Part shown: piece by piece, positions 1-6,370 of the stretch
Position numbering within the stretch: the stretch's first letter is position 1
How the letters are laid out: every line of letters starts with the position of its first letter
Origin: a virus
Virus record (IMG/VR): IMGVR_UViG_3300005293_000003
Location: 1-58,003 of that record
Direction: 5' to 3' (one strand)
Length of the DNA stretch: 58,003 nucleotides
Program-made: the position numbers and the translations under genes
The notes under the pieces: model-generated
What the model saw: the letters and a program-made list of their open reading frames with translations, nothing else
The model's database searches: none
What the model was told of the DNA's origin: nothing

Positions 1-70
1 CAGCGAACCCGGCTGTTACGCTCTTGTTTCAGTTGTGGCCCTCACTCAGCCGGGTCGCTGAGCTTGGGTC
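1..70. repeat. 70-bp direct terminal repeat, left copy
   Basis: The first 70 bases are identical to bases 57934-58003. An exact overlap of this size at both contig ends is what an assembler leaves when a circular or circularly permuted molecule is cut at an arbitrary point. The junction lies inside a leftward gene series (57595-57927 follows 42-269), so gene order also supports joining the ends. A true short terminal repeat cannot be excluded from sequence alone. Confidence 0.9.
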
Positions 71-269
71 GTTGGACGGCATAGAGACCGCGCTTGATTT
101 TCCGCCATCGTCTTCCAGCGTACTGCGGCAACAGACTGCCGATGTTACGGAGCAGCCGATCCTCGGTCCAGTTGACCGGCGGTTCGATCTTTGCAGCCAA
201 CGTCTTCGCACCGCTAGGGCCGTCAGAAGCGAGCAGTTCCGAGATTCGATTTACAATTCCGTGGTTCAT
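42..269 (-). CDS. hypothetical protein, 75 aa, basic
   Basis: ATG start at 267-269. The product is rich in Arg and Lys in its second half (around residues 48-65), with a motif RRWRKIKRG, and has an N-terminal helix-like stretch. No domain is recognised. It lies downstream of the 298-705 gene in the leftward series and upstream of 57595-57927 once the circle is closed. The second half of its coding sequence overlaps the terminal repeat. A small DNA- or RNA-binding role is possible but is only a guess from charge. Confidence 0.55.
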   Translation of the reverse strand: MNHGIVNRISELLASDGPSGAKTLAAKIEPPVNWTEDRLLRNIGSLLPQYAGRRWRKIKRGLYAVQRPKLSDPAE

Positions 270-297
270 GCCGTCTAACCAGTCGATGCAGCGTCAG

Positions 298-705
298 TCA
301 TTTTGCTTCCTTCCTCATCTCAGCCAAAAGCTTCGCCATAACATCTCCTGCCAGCTTGCAACTGTCAGGCGAATGTTCCGGTTCAGCCTCGGGCATGAAC
401 ATCTTGATGACGGCTTGTCGGTTTGTCTTGGGTTGGTTATTGCACACGTAGGCCCGGGCTAAGGCCAAGTCTTCTTCAAAGTAATCCAAATTCTGAACCA
501 CATTCGAGAATTTCACGCAACCAGGATTTCTTTTGCCAGTCGCTATTCCCCGACTCAGATAGATCAGAACTAGCCGCAAATCTTCCTCATCAAACCCGGC
601 TTTGATAAACATCTGCCAGTCTCGCTCACGGCCAAACCCCATAGAGATGTCACAGCCGGAGAACTGACAGTAGATCTTGTGAAGGATTTGGATGGTTTCG
701 TTCAT
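298..705 (-). CDS. conserved phage protein, 135 aa (paralogue A)
   Basis: The product shares a clear pattern with the rightward gene at 5918-6370. Both have an LHK-YCQ-SG start, a W--FI--G pattern, a DLRLVL block, an F-L-A-A block and a P-KTNRQ-VIK motif. Similar proteins occur near recombination genes in many phages, but no function is known to me. Its ATG (703-705) overlaps the stop of the 702-881 gene as ATGA, pointing to translational coupling. It ends 28 bp before the next leftward gene. Confidence 0.8.
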   Translation of the reverse strand: MNETIQILHKIYCQFSGCDISMGFGRERDWQMFIKAGFDEEDLRLVLIYLSRGIATGKRNPGCVKFSNVVQNLDYFEEDLALARAYVCNNQPKTNRQAVIKMFMPEAEPEHSPDSCKLAGDVMAKLLAEMRKEAK

Positions 706-881
706 TGGTACTTGGTAAACTTCCTGCGTATGATGCTCAAAGTGTGAGCCAGCGTTAGATAGTTTGCCCGCACTCTCTTGGGTATTAGCCCATAGGTCTT
801 GGCCATCTCAGCCGCTAGCGCATCGGTTGCAGCCACAATGACCGCACAATCATGCTTGGAGATGCGGGTGAAGATCTTCAT
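702..881 (-). CDS. hypothetical protein, 59 aa
   Basis: ATG at 879-881 and TGA at 702-704. The product is MKIFTRISKHD followed by a helical Ala-rich segment and a basic C-terminus (IIRRKFTKYQ). Both ends overlap neighbours by four bases in the ATGA manner (stop of 878-1213 upstream, start of 298-705 downstream), which is good support for a real coupled gene despite its size. No domain is recognised. Confidence 0.7.
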   Translation of the reverse strand: MKIFTRISKHDCAVIVAATDALAAEMAKTYGLIPKRVRANYLTLAHTLSIIRRKFTKYQ

Positions 882-1213
882 ATCTCTTCCAGTATCACGA
901 TTGCGCCTTCAGTTCCCTTGGCCACTATTCTGGGATGAGCGACTATTTTTATCTCGCAAATCCAGTCTAGCGAATCGTCGAATTGAGCTAACAAGGACAT
1001 CGCATATTGTTGACAGCGCTCCGTCCGCATCACGCTTCCTTCGGTCTGAGACAAAGAGCACAACTGAGAGACGAAACTTTGGATGCACCGATCCATCCAC
1101 TTTTGCTTTGCTGGATCTGTGATGAGTCTTCCCCGCGTCATCATCTTTGTGTTCTTGAATGACGGCACATGACCTAATCCTTTCACCTGAAGCACGATTT
1201 TGTCTCCGCTCAT
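878..1213 (-). CDS. conserved hypothetical protein, 111 aa (possible RusA-like resolvase, frame A)
   Basis: The product begins MSGDKIVLQVKGLGHVPSFK, has KWMDRCIQSF near residues 39-48 and a FDDSLDW block near residues 82-88. Its stop overlaps the next start (879-881) as ATGA. The PSFKN start and the DD followed by a C-terminal beta-type segment fit the layout of RusA-family Holliday junction resolvases, but the central DxDN motif is not in this frame. A motif of that kind, RKRDADG, is read from the overlapping frame (909-1247). Either two genes overlap here, or the true gene crosses frames. The function is an inference. Confidence 0.6.
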   Translation of the reverse strand: MSGDKIVLQVKGLGHVPSFKNTKMMTRGRLITDPAKQKWMDRCIQSFVSQLCSLSQTEGSVMRTERCQQYAMSLLAQFDDSLDWICEIKIVAHPRIVAKGTEGAIVILEEI

Positions 1214-1247
1214 AATCTTGAAGTTCTTCCTTGGTCCAGCGGGGCAT
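909..1247 (-). CDS. overlapping hypothetical protein, 112 aa (possible RusA-like, frame B)
   Basis: ATG at 1245-1247, three bases after the stop of the upstream gene at 1251, the tight spacing typical of this phage. The N-terminus MPRWTKEELQDYERRQNR resembles the N-terminal tails often found on phage RusA-like proteins. Further on, RLSVVLFVSDRRKRDADG followed by an ALSTICDVLV helix resembles the RusA catalytic strand and Asp-rich motif. The C-terminal 20 residues look low-complexity. It overlaps 878-1213 in another frame for almost its whole length, so at most one reading may be functional in any segment. Confidence 0.45.
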   Translation of the reverse strand: MPRWTKEELQDYERRQNRASGERIRSCAVIQEHKDDDAGKTHHRSSKAKVDGSVHPKFRLSVVLFVSDRRKRDADGALSTICDVLVSSIRRFARLDLRDKNSRSSQNSGQGN

Positions 1248-1250
1248 GGT

Positions 1251-1556
1251 TCATGGCCCTTTTATCTTCATCTGCTCACAGAGATTCCGAATCGCCACCA
1301 ACTCACTGGTCCCATACCTAAGGCGATCAGACTCCTTGTAGAGACAGAACGACTCGGCCATGATTGTTCCGATGTCTTTAAGCAAATCCTCCGGGTAGGC
1401 CATGAGCGCAATCCAGGGCAGATCCTCACGTCTGAGGTTCGGACTGCGATAGGTTTTAATGCCGTGAACAGCCTTGAACTCTCTTAATTTAAGGTTCGCC
1501 TCGGAACGCGAGCTTTTAGCTGTTGATTGGACTGAGATGAGTAATTGCTGTTTCAT
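1251..1556 (-). CDS. hypothetical protein, 101 aa
   Basis: ATG 1554-1556 overlaps the stop of the preceding 1553-1723 gene (ATGA). The product has a basic N-terminus, a central LPWIALMAYPEDLLKDIGTI segment and a mixed helical C-terminus ending EQMKIKGP. No known domain is recognised. Position within the recombination gene series is the only functional hint. Confidence 0.65.
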   Translation of the reverse strand: MKQQLLISVQSTAKSSRSEANLKLREFKAVHGIKTYRSPNLRREDLPWIALMAYPEDLLKDIGTIMAESFCLYKESDRLRYGTSELVAIRNLCEQMKIKGP

Positions 1557-1723
1557 TCAACTTCAGGCCCCATTATCCTCTCCACCATTTCCTGAGCAGC
1601 TTCCAGCGTCGGCCAGATCCCGCGCTCGCTCCACTCAGTCGTGACCTTGCCATCCTGTGTAATCCAGACGCTGCCATCGAACATATCAATGATGTAACCG
1701 GGATGGTCTGGTGTTGTGCTCAT
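1553..1723 (-). CDS. hypothetical protein, 56 aa
   Basis: ATG 1721-1723 overlaps the stop of the exonuclease gene (1720-1722), and its own TGA (1553-1555) overlaps the next ATG. The product contains a short beta-type unit (YIIDMFDGSVWITQDGKV) followed by an amphipathic helix (PTLEAAQEMVERIM). The double four-base overlap argues that it is translated. No function is known. Confidence 0.7.
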   Translation of the reverse strand: MSTTPDHPGYIIDMFDGSVWITQDGKVTTEWSERGIWPTLEAAQEMVERIMGPEVE

Positions 1724-2355
1724 ATCCCCATAGCCTGAACAATCTTTCGGAGCAGAACCACATCGTTCTTGGCGTACTCAATAGCACGGTCTCGATCAGT
1801 CTTGAGCAGTTCTGAGAACGCTTTGCCATTGCCGTTCTTCTCGCCAACGCCTAGCGCCAACGCAACCTTAGCCAAGCTCGTGCCGCGATGATCCGAGCTG
1901 TACATTGACCAGACTTGCTTGCCGTCAATCAGATTTTCGTTCCAATAGCGCCGACCCCGGAACATTGTTGTCAGCCGGTTAAAAGCCGGTATGCCATACA
2001 CAGCAGCACGTTGGCAGAGGAAAGGCAGATCAAATACCGAACCATTCCAGGTATAACAAGGTGTGATGGTTTCCAGATGAGCGAGTGCCAAGTTGATCAA
2101 GTGTAGTTCTTCCCCCACATGACAGATCGGCGGCAGGTTTTCCCCCACGCCAACAGCCACGGCGATGATCTGGCCAGTGATGGCTGAGAGAGCAGCTTGA
2201 TCAATCCATTCAGCTTTCTTTTCTTCGATGATCCTGGCCACCGTATCGGGCTTTCTGGCATTGCCCAAAGGCCATTCATCATCCTTGGGCATGAATTTCT
2301 GGAGCTGGTCCTGGGGTAGGGCTTGTGTTTCTAAGTCGAGGAATATGCGTGTCAT
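1720..2355 (-). CDS. DnaQ-like 3'-5' exonuclease, 211 aa
   Basis: This is a DEDDy-type exonuclease of the RNase H-like fold. Exo I is seen as D7-L-E9 in FLDLET, exo II as WNGSVFD with D109, and exo III as YAKND with Y194 and D198. These supply the four acidic residues and the tyrosine that bind the two metal ions. The length fits the phage and bacterial single-domain exonucleases related to the proofreading domain of B-family polymerases. No polymerase is encoded nearby, so a role in recombination or end processing with the ERF annealing protein is likely. The start overlaps the upstream HNH gene stop. Confidence 0.88.
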   Translation of the reverse strand: MTRIFLDLETQALPQDQLQKFMPKDDEWPLGNARKPDTVARIIEEKKAEWIDQAALSAITGQIIAVAVGVGENLPPICHVGEELHLINLALAHLETITPCYTWNGSVFDLPFLCQRAAVYGIPAFNRLTTMFRGRRYWNENLIDGKQVWSMYSSDHRGTSLAKVALALGVGEKNGNGKAFSELLKTDRDRAIEYAKNDVVLLRKIVQAMGI

Positions 2356-2831
2356 GGGACTGGAACGTCTTCGTAGGAACTTTTGTGTCTCGTTTTACCG
2401 TGACAAGGAACGCAAAGCCATTCGACGGCCAGGGGCTTGCTGTAATCCGCGTGGTGTTTTTCTATCTTAACCCCAATGGCCCCGCACCTATTGCAGGATT
2501 TGGATTTCCTGATAAGCCCTTTCTTCAAAGCGCGGCTTGATATTTGATGAGCTTTCACCTTTTCTTTGTTTCTAATCATCCACCGTCTTCTGGCCTCGGT
2601 GGTTGTCTTAGCAGCTATTCCAAGCTGGCGGTAACGTGCTTGTTTTTTTCTGTTTCTAGCTCGCTCTTTAGCAACCCATTTGGGATCTCCGGCAAGTTCA
2701 TGAGCCCGTACTGATGCGTCTCTGCAAGCACATGCCTTGCATTTTCCGAGATGTCCGTCTCCCATTTGTGGATGCAGGTAGAATTCATCAATGGATTTGA
2801 TCTTATTGCACTTAAAGCATTGTTTGTCCAT
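2352..2831 (-). CDS. HNH endonuclease, 159 aa, with zinc ribbon
   Basis: The N-terminus has two CxxC pairs (CFKCNKIK near residue 5, CKACAC near residue 31) of a zinc ribbon of the kind found fused to phage HNH nucleases. The middle is very basic. The C-terminus has CNRCG, then KIEKHHADY (HH dyad) and WLCVPCHGKTRH, the CxxC/HH/CxxCH arrangement of an HNH fold. The stop overlaps the exonuclease start by four bases. It could be a free-standing homing-type nuclease or a packaging-associated one. Its place far from terminase favours the former. Confidence 0.85.
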   Translation of the reverse strand: MDKQCFKCNKIKSIDEFYLHPQMGDGHLGKCKACACRDASVRAHELAGDPKWVAKERARNRKKQARYRQLGIAAKTTTEARRRWMIRNKEKVKAHQISSRALKKGLIRKSKSCNRCGAIGVKIEKHHADYSKPLAVEWLCVPCHGKTRHKSSYEDVPVP

Positions 2832-2869
2832 CCACAGAGTCTAAAATGGTATTCCAAAAAGTCAATAGT

Positions 2870-3349
2870 CTAAAAAGGAACTTGATCGTCTTCTTCCTGT
2901 GGTGGCAGTTCTGGTTCCGGTAACGGAGCCGGCCTTGGTGCCGCCGCAGCCGCTCTCAACGCGGGATTGTTGATGCCAGTAGCAGCTTGATTCACAGGTG
3001 CTGGTGCTGGCTTTGCTGCCGCGATTCCGCGTGGCGCCCTAACCCTGATACCACCAACCAGCTTACCACCAAAGGAAACAGATGGATCTGTGTACAGCAC
3101 CACTTTATGGCCGTTCCATGTGCTGGTTTCTTCGCTGCCAGTTATCTGAGCAATCAACTGGGCATTGATTGAGTTCAAAACCATCGGCTTCTCTAGGCCG
3201 TCAAAATGCAGGCAGTACTTCAGCTCCGGCGGAGCACCTTCCATCGCCACATTTTCCTGAAAAACGTCTCCCTTGATTGTGACCAGCACCCCGCCGCCAA
3301 CATCCTCCTTTTTCAGGAAGTTCGATTGTTTGATTTGATTGATATTCAT
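2870..3349 (-). CDS. SSB-like protein with acidic tail, 159 aa
   Basis: The first ~105 residues form a beta-rich domain with no clear match to classical SSB. It is followed by a Pro/Ala-rich linker (around residues 106-147) and an acidic tail that ends EEDDQVPF. Bacterial SSB proteins end in a similar acidic tip with Pro-Phe last, which docks partner proteins. It is next to the ERF annealing protein and the exonuclease. I infer a single-strand DNA binding role, but the core fold is unproven. An AGGGAG Shine-Dalgarno sequence precedes the ATG. Confidence 0.6.
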   Translation of the reverse strand: MNINQIKQSNFLKKEDVGGGVLVTIKGDVFQENVAMEGAPPELKYCLHFDGLEKPMVLNSINAQLIAQITGSEETSTWNGHKVVLYTDPSVSFGGKLVGGIRVRAPRGIAAAKPAPAPVNQAATGINNPALRAAAAAPRPAPLPEPELPPQEEDDQVPF

Positions 3350-3435
3350 TGCATCTCCCTATTGTTGACTTTCAATTTCTCCCCGGCTAACCCGAATACG
3401 GGCGCCAGGGTTTCCGCTATTCCCGTGGTCCGCAT
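3346..3435 (-). CDS. possible small ORF, 29 aa or longer
   Basis: ATG at 3433-3435 and TGA overlapping the start of the SSB-like gene as ATGA, the coupling pattern used throughout this phage. The frame stays open upstream of the ATG, with TTG codons as alternative starts. Codon choice looks normal (TLAPVFGLAGEKLKVNN). No match is recognised. It also contains the Shine-Dalgarno sequence of the next gene, so it could be only a leader. Confidence 0.3.
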   Translation of the reverse strand: MRTTGIAETLAPVFGLAGEKLKVNNREMQ

Positions 3436-3473
3436 AAGGTGCAACAAACCAAGGGCTCGAACGGGCGGAAAGT

Positions 3474-3737
3474 TTATCCAAGTACCCTCTCTCTTCGGAC
3501 CAGGGTTTGCACCTTGGTTAAATGTTCATTGGTTTCTTTGTCCAACCCAATAAAGTCATTTAGCTCTGCGGCGCGCAAGGTCAGTGCCTCGGTAAATCTC
3601 TGGATCTCGCCACACTTCATGCAGACTGAATAATCTCCAGGCCTGGGCCTGGCCTTCTCGTCGTAGTAACAACTGGCACAATCCATCTTATACCCGCAGG
3701 TTGGGCATGTGCTTACCGGAAGGAGATTGGGTCTCAT
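3474..3737 (-). CDS. zinc-ribbon protein, 87 aa
   Basis: Cysteine pairs are visible as CPTCGYKMDCASC near the N-terminus and CMKCGE near residues 39-44, suggesting one or two zinc sites. The second half is a charged helix (EALTLRAAELNDFIGLDKET). The ATG overlaps the stop of the ERF gene by four bases. Small phage zinc-ribbon proteins often bind nucleic acid or polymerase, but nothing specific can be said. Confidence 0.7.
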   Translation of the reverse strand: MRPNLLPVSTCPTCGYKMDCASCYYDEKARPRPGDYSVCMKCGEIQRFTEALTLRAAELNDFIGLDKETNEHLTKVQTLVRRERVLG

Positions 3738-4465
3738 TGCCCTTGCGCTTTTGGCTCGACCTGTACCAACTTGCGCACCCGGCGAATCCGCTGGCCGGGC
3801 TCGCCGTCTGGCTCAGTAAAAAACAGATCACCGCAGGATTTAAGCACGCCCGATATGGTCTCAGCCACGCGCCGCGCCAACTCATCGGCCTGCTCCTTTG
3901 TAATGGTTCCACCCTCTGCACGCGCATCCAATTCCTGATGTGCGATTACGATGTTAAGGGCATCACAGTAAGCGCCTCTTTTGGCGTAGGAGTGGGCCGA
4001 TCCATCAGCCTGAGACTCTGTTGCGTTTGGAGGTCCTGCACCAATTCTGCAAGTGTATTGGTTTTCCCTGCAATGCCCCCCGACATGCTGAAGCCGACAG
4101 ATCTTGGTTATCTTACCGGGTTCACTCTTGCCCTCAGCAAACGATACGGCAAATCCGTATTTCTGATAGATTGGGCGTGCTTGCGCGTCGATCTCTTCCG
4201 GTGGTGCCACCATAAACTTCACGCTCCCGTCCTTGGCCTTGACCGCCTTCGTCGCCTGCACTTGTTTCATTTCTGGCTGCATTTGCACGAACGCACGAAC
4301 GAACTCCTTCTCTGCATCCCATTCCTGCGTTTGCTTCCAAAGCTTCGTCAGTTCGGAGACAGCGCCAACCGCGTGTTCTGAATTTATGCCGCTAGACAAA
4401 ATGGCCTGAAGCATGTCCGCGACTGTAGGTGCTGGCCTGATAACATCTGGTAATTGGGTGTTCAT
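3734..4465 (-). CDS. erf: ERF-family single-strand annealing protein, 243 aa
   Basis: The product shows the hallmarks of the ERF family: an N-terminal helical segment, then FVRAFVQMQPEMKQVQATKA, a variable loop, YQKYGFAVSF, and a C-terminal core ending in KRGAYCDALNIVIA (residues about 60-180). ERF proteins form rings that anneal complementary DNA, allowing circularisation and recombination of phage genomes. It lies between the SSB-like protein and exonuclease on one side and small early genes on the other, forming a recombination module. The length suits the family (about 200-250 aa). Confidence 0.85.
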   Translation of the reverse strand: MNTQLPDVIRPAPTVADMLQAILSSGINSEHAVGAVSELTKLWKQTQEWDAEKEFVRAFVQMQPEMKQVQATKAVKAKDGSVKFMVAPPEEIDAQARPIYQKYGFAVSFAEGKSEPGKITKICRLQHVGGHCRENQYTCRIGAGPPNATESQADGSAHSYAKRGAYCDALNIVIAHQELDARAEGGTITKEQADELARRVAETISGVLKSCGDLFFTEPDGEPGQRIRRVRKLVQVEPKAQGQ

Positions 4466-4483
4466 TACATCTCCTTCTTTGGT

Positions 4484-4699
4484 TTATTGTGCTTGTGCGT
4501 TTCTCTCGGCCTTCTCGGCCAGCTCCTTCTCTCCCAAGGTCAGAACTTCTTCCGGTTTTACTATCCATTCATCGCCAATCCCGAACTTGATCCTGATGGC
4601 TGGCGGCTGTTTATACGTCGCCACAACCCTGGCTTCATGCCAGCGGGTTCTCTTCTTGGCAAAGACCACCATGCCCGGAATGATGGATCGTAGTTCCAT
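4484..4699 (-). CDS. hypothetical protein, 71 aa
   Basis: ATG at 4697-4699. The product is a compact beta-type sequence (GMVVFAKKRTRWHEARVVAT, then AIRIKFGIGDEWIV) ending in an acidic/basic helix. The pattern resembles a small SH3- or Tudor-like barrel, which is an impression and not a match. It is directly upstream of the ERF gene in the same direction with an 18-bp gap. Confidence 0.6.
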   Translation of the reverse strand: MELRSIIPGMVVFAKKRTRWHEARVVATYKQPPAIRIKFGIGDEWIVKPEEVLTLGEKELAEKAERNAQAQ

Positions 4700-4708
4700 A
4701 TCGGTATT

Positions 4709-4942
4709 TCATGATTTTTTTTGTTCTCGCTCGATTGACTCATTCAGGCAGATGTCACAGAGCAATCCATCCTGGAATTGCTCCGGTGCCTGACTGCTCC
4801 AGCAGCCAGAGGTGCTGAAATAAATTCCACATTCATCACACCGGAACCACCGGGTTTTGAAGCGCCGGATTATGTAGACCAGGGCGCTGAGTGAGGCGAG
4901 GAATAGGCCCACGGAGAGAATGATGACCTGGGTTGCGCTCAT
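4709..4942 (-). CDS. membrane-anchored zinc-finger-like protein, 77 aa
   Basis: An N-terminal hydrophobic helix (VIILSVGLFLASLSALVYII, residues about 6-25) followed by a basic patch (RRFKTRW) predicts a single N-terminal membrane span. The soluble part has CDEC near residues 35-38 and CDIC near 62-65, a typical zinc-finger spacing. Its stop is 9 bp before the next leftward gene. The function is unknown; a membrane-tethered early protein acting on a host target is possible. Confidence 0.65.
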   Translation of the reverse strand: MSATQVIILSVGLFLASLSALVYIIRRFKTRWFRCDECGIYFSTSGCWSSQAPEQFQDGLLCDICLNESIEREQKKS

Positions 4943-5142
4943 TTGGACTTCTTAGTATTTCCTGTCGGAGCAGGAATTAACTCTCTTGACTGAAGAGGGC
5001 TTAAATCAGATGCAAAATTCTCCAACTCTCGCATGACACAATTCCTAACGATGTAAGCCTTGGTCATCCCGGTATTCTTAGATAAGACGCAGACCGCGTT
5101 AAATAGATCATCCGATAATTGGACTGTAATGCTGTTGTTCAT
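4939..5142 (-). CDS. ribbon-helix-helix protein, 67 aa, first gene of the leftward series
   Basis: The N-terminus MNNSITVQLSDDLFNAV followed by GMTKAYIVRNCVMRELE is the strand-helix-helix pattern of CopG/Arc-type repressors. It is the first gene after the divergent promoter region, and the -10 element ends only about 10 bp upstream of its ATG, so it may be translated from a nearly leaderless transcript. A natural role would be control of this divergent promoter pair. The C-terminus is Pro/Lys-rich and without a match. Confidence 0.72.
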   Translation of the reverse strand: MNNSITVQLSDDLFNAVCVLSKNTGMTKAYIVRNCVMRELENFASDLSPLQSRELIPAPTGNTKKSK

Positions 5143-5152
5143 CTGTATGTAG

Positions 5153-5180
5153 ATTAAACAAAAAGATTAGATTCTGTCAA
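5153..5180 (-). promoter_or_regulatory. sigma70-type promoter for the leftward series
   Basis: On the minus strand, TTGACA (5175-5180) is followed by a 16-bp spacer and TTTAAT (5153-5158). The -35 is perfect and the -10 matches five of six. The -10 is separated from the ATG at 5142 by only 10 bases, so the transcript should have a leader of about 4 nt. No Shine-Dalgarno sequence is present, consistent with leaderless initiation. Confidence 0.65.
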
Positions 5181-5187
5181 AAAGAAT

Positions 5188-5216
5188 TTGCAATTTTATT
5201 TCTGTAGCAGTAAAAC
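5188..5216 (+). promoter_or_regulatory. candidate promoter for the rightward early genes
   Basis: TTGCAA (5188-5193), 17 bp, TAAAAC (5211-5216). Each box matches four of six consensus bases. The predicted start of transcription falls at or within a base or two of the ATG at 5223, so this too would give a leaderless message. It is divergent from the stronger leftward promoter within the same 80-bp gap. Confidence 0.4.
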
Positions 5217-5222
5217 CATCTC

Positions 5223-5408
5223 ATGAAACACCTAAAACAGTTCGCGGTAACGACCGTCATCAGCGTAAAACAATCACCTCTCAATCAGTGGCGATGGTGC
5301 TGCCAGCTCGCTTGCGGTCACGATATATGGGTCACGAGCAAACGAAAACCGACACGTAAAACTATTCAATGTCCAAAATGTGTTACGCCCCCAAAAAGAG
5401 GTGCATGA
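5223..5408 (+). CDS. small protein with Cys/His pattern, 61 aa
   Basis: ATG at 5223, seven bases after the candidate -10. CCQLACGHD near the middle and CPKC near the C-terminus could form a zinc site. The rest is basic, ending PPKRGA. The stop codon is directly adjacent to the next ATG at 5409. First gene of a short rightward run. The function is unknown; early phage host-takeover proteins are often of this size. Confidence 0.6.
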   Translation: MKHLKQFAVTTVISVKQSPLNQWRWCCQLACGHDIWVTSKRKPTRKTIQCPKCVTPPKRGA

Positions 5409-5579
5409 ATGAAAGGTAATCCGATCATCATTTGGATAGTCTGCGTTGTGGTCTACGCACTCGGCGCATTAGCCAACATGGAAAATGGTAATTGGGGAGC
5501 AGTATTTGCTTGCGTTGGTGCAACCATCAATGCGGCTGTTGTGTGCAAGCTGATAGCACTCCATAACCAAGTCAAATGA
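5409..5579 (+). CDS. small membrane protein, 56 aa
   Basis: ATG at 5409 directly follows the TGA of the preceding gene. Two hydrophobic segments are visible: IIIWIVCVVVYALGALA (residues about 6-22) and AVFACVGATINAAVVCKLIA (about 31-50), separated by a short polar turn. This predicts a two-span membrane hairpin. It is in the early region, far from the lysis-like genes, so a holin role is less likely than an early membrane function. Confidence 0.6.
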   Translation: MKGNPIIIWIVCVVVYALGALANMENGNWGAVFACVGATINAAVVCKLIALHNQVK

Positions 5580-5589
5580 ATACCATTGA

Positions 5590-5799
5590 ATGAAACCTTA
5601 CAGGGCCAAATCACTGACTGGTGCAGAAGCGATGGTGAGAAAATTGAGAAAGCAAATTGCTGAACGCAATGATTTGATTGATATATGGAATCAAGAACGC
5701 CTCATATTGGCTAAACTTGCTGCTGATACTCCGCAGTTTTACAACCCGTTTGATGTCATAGAAGCTAAACAGATCCGAGATAAAATACTGCTTAAATGA
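5590..5799 (+). CDS. hypothetical protein, 69 aa
   Basis: ATG at 5590, stop at 5797-5799 overlapping the ATG of the next small ORF at 5796. The product is a charged helical protein (KLRKQIAERNDLIDIWNQER) and could form a coiled coil. No family is recognised. Confidence 0.6.
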   Translation: MKPYRAKSLTGAEAMVRKLRKQIAERNDLIDIWNQERLILAKLAADTPQFYNPFDVIEAKQIRDKILLK

Positions 5800-5945
5800 A
5801 ACCTCACATTATCAATCCAGAACTTTGGAAAGGAACGGTGGACATGCTATCTACGTTAATCACCTATGCCGAATATATGGTCAAGCCGAGCCCAGAAAAG
5901 GAGAAGCTTCTACCTTTGTGTGGCTACGCTGCGCGAGAAAGTTAG
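5796..5945 (+). CDS. small ORF, 49 aa, upstream part of a possible split gene
   Basis: ATG 5796-5798 overlaps the preceding stop as ATGA. The translation MKPHIINPELWKGTVDMLST and onward looks like normal protein and includes a Lys/Glu/Pro-rich tail. It ends at TAG 5943-5945, inside the next gene in another frame. The N-terminal part of the following ORF (5825-5917, starting at TTG) looks like noise, so these two could be one gene broken by a frameshift near 5930-5945, or two genes with a long overlap. Confidence 0.5.
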   Translation: MKPHIINPELWKGTVDMLSTLITYAEYMVKPSPEKEKLLPLCGYAARES

Positions 5946-6370
5946 AACAAAAAGCCATTACACCATCTGACATCCCCACCCTGCACAAGCTCTACTGCCA
6001 ACTATCGGGCTTTGACCTGCGCTTCAATGAAGACCGGGAAAGGGCATGGTATGAGTTTATTAAAGAAGGCTATACCGCTGATGATCTTCGCTTAGTGCTG
6101 AACCGGCTTAGACACGAGATAAAGCATAAAGGAAGATATCCAGCTTTGATGGGATTTACCCGGCTCATCTGGGGGTTGGATGTCTTTGAACAGGAACTAG
6201 CCGAATCGAAAGCCATAGCCCGTAACAACCCACCCAAAACCAATCGCCAAAGCGTTATCAAGGTGTTCCGGCCACAGGTGGCAGATGCGACTGGGCCAAC
6301 GGTGAGCTGCAAGCCTGTTTCTGCAATTGTGCCGGAACTGATTAAGAAGTTGAGAGAGGCTGCTAAATGA
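5918..6370 (+). CDS. conserved phage protein (paralogue B), about 150 aa
   Basis: Paralogue of 298-705. It shares LHKLYCQLSGFDLRF, DDLRLVLNRL and PPKTNRQSVIKVF with it. The true start is uncertain. The frame extends to a TTG at 5825, but that stretch overlaps 5796-5945 and looks non-coding. A GTG at 5918 is used here, and an upstream AAGGAGA at about 5898-5904 is a possible but distant ribosome site. The C-terminus ends KKLREAAK, very close to the KEAK end of the paralogue. Its stop overlaps the next start at 6367. Confidence 0.7.
   Translation: MWLRCARKLEQKAITPSDIPTLHKLYCQLSGFDLRFNEDRERAWYEFIKEGYTADDLRLVLNRLRHEIKHKGRYPALMGFTRLIWGLDVFEQELAESKAIARNNPPKTNRQSVIKVFRPQVADATGPTVSCKPVSAIVPELIKKLREAAK

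Noticed and set aside
5825-5917. N-terminal extension of the 5918-6370 gene from a TTG at 5825
   Set aside because: It overlaps the better-formed ORF at 5796-5945, starts with TTG and has an unlike composition (HAIYVNHLCRIYG), so it is probably out of frame.
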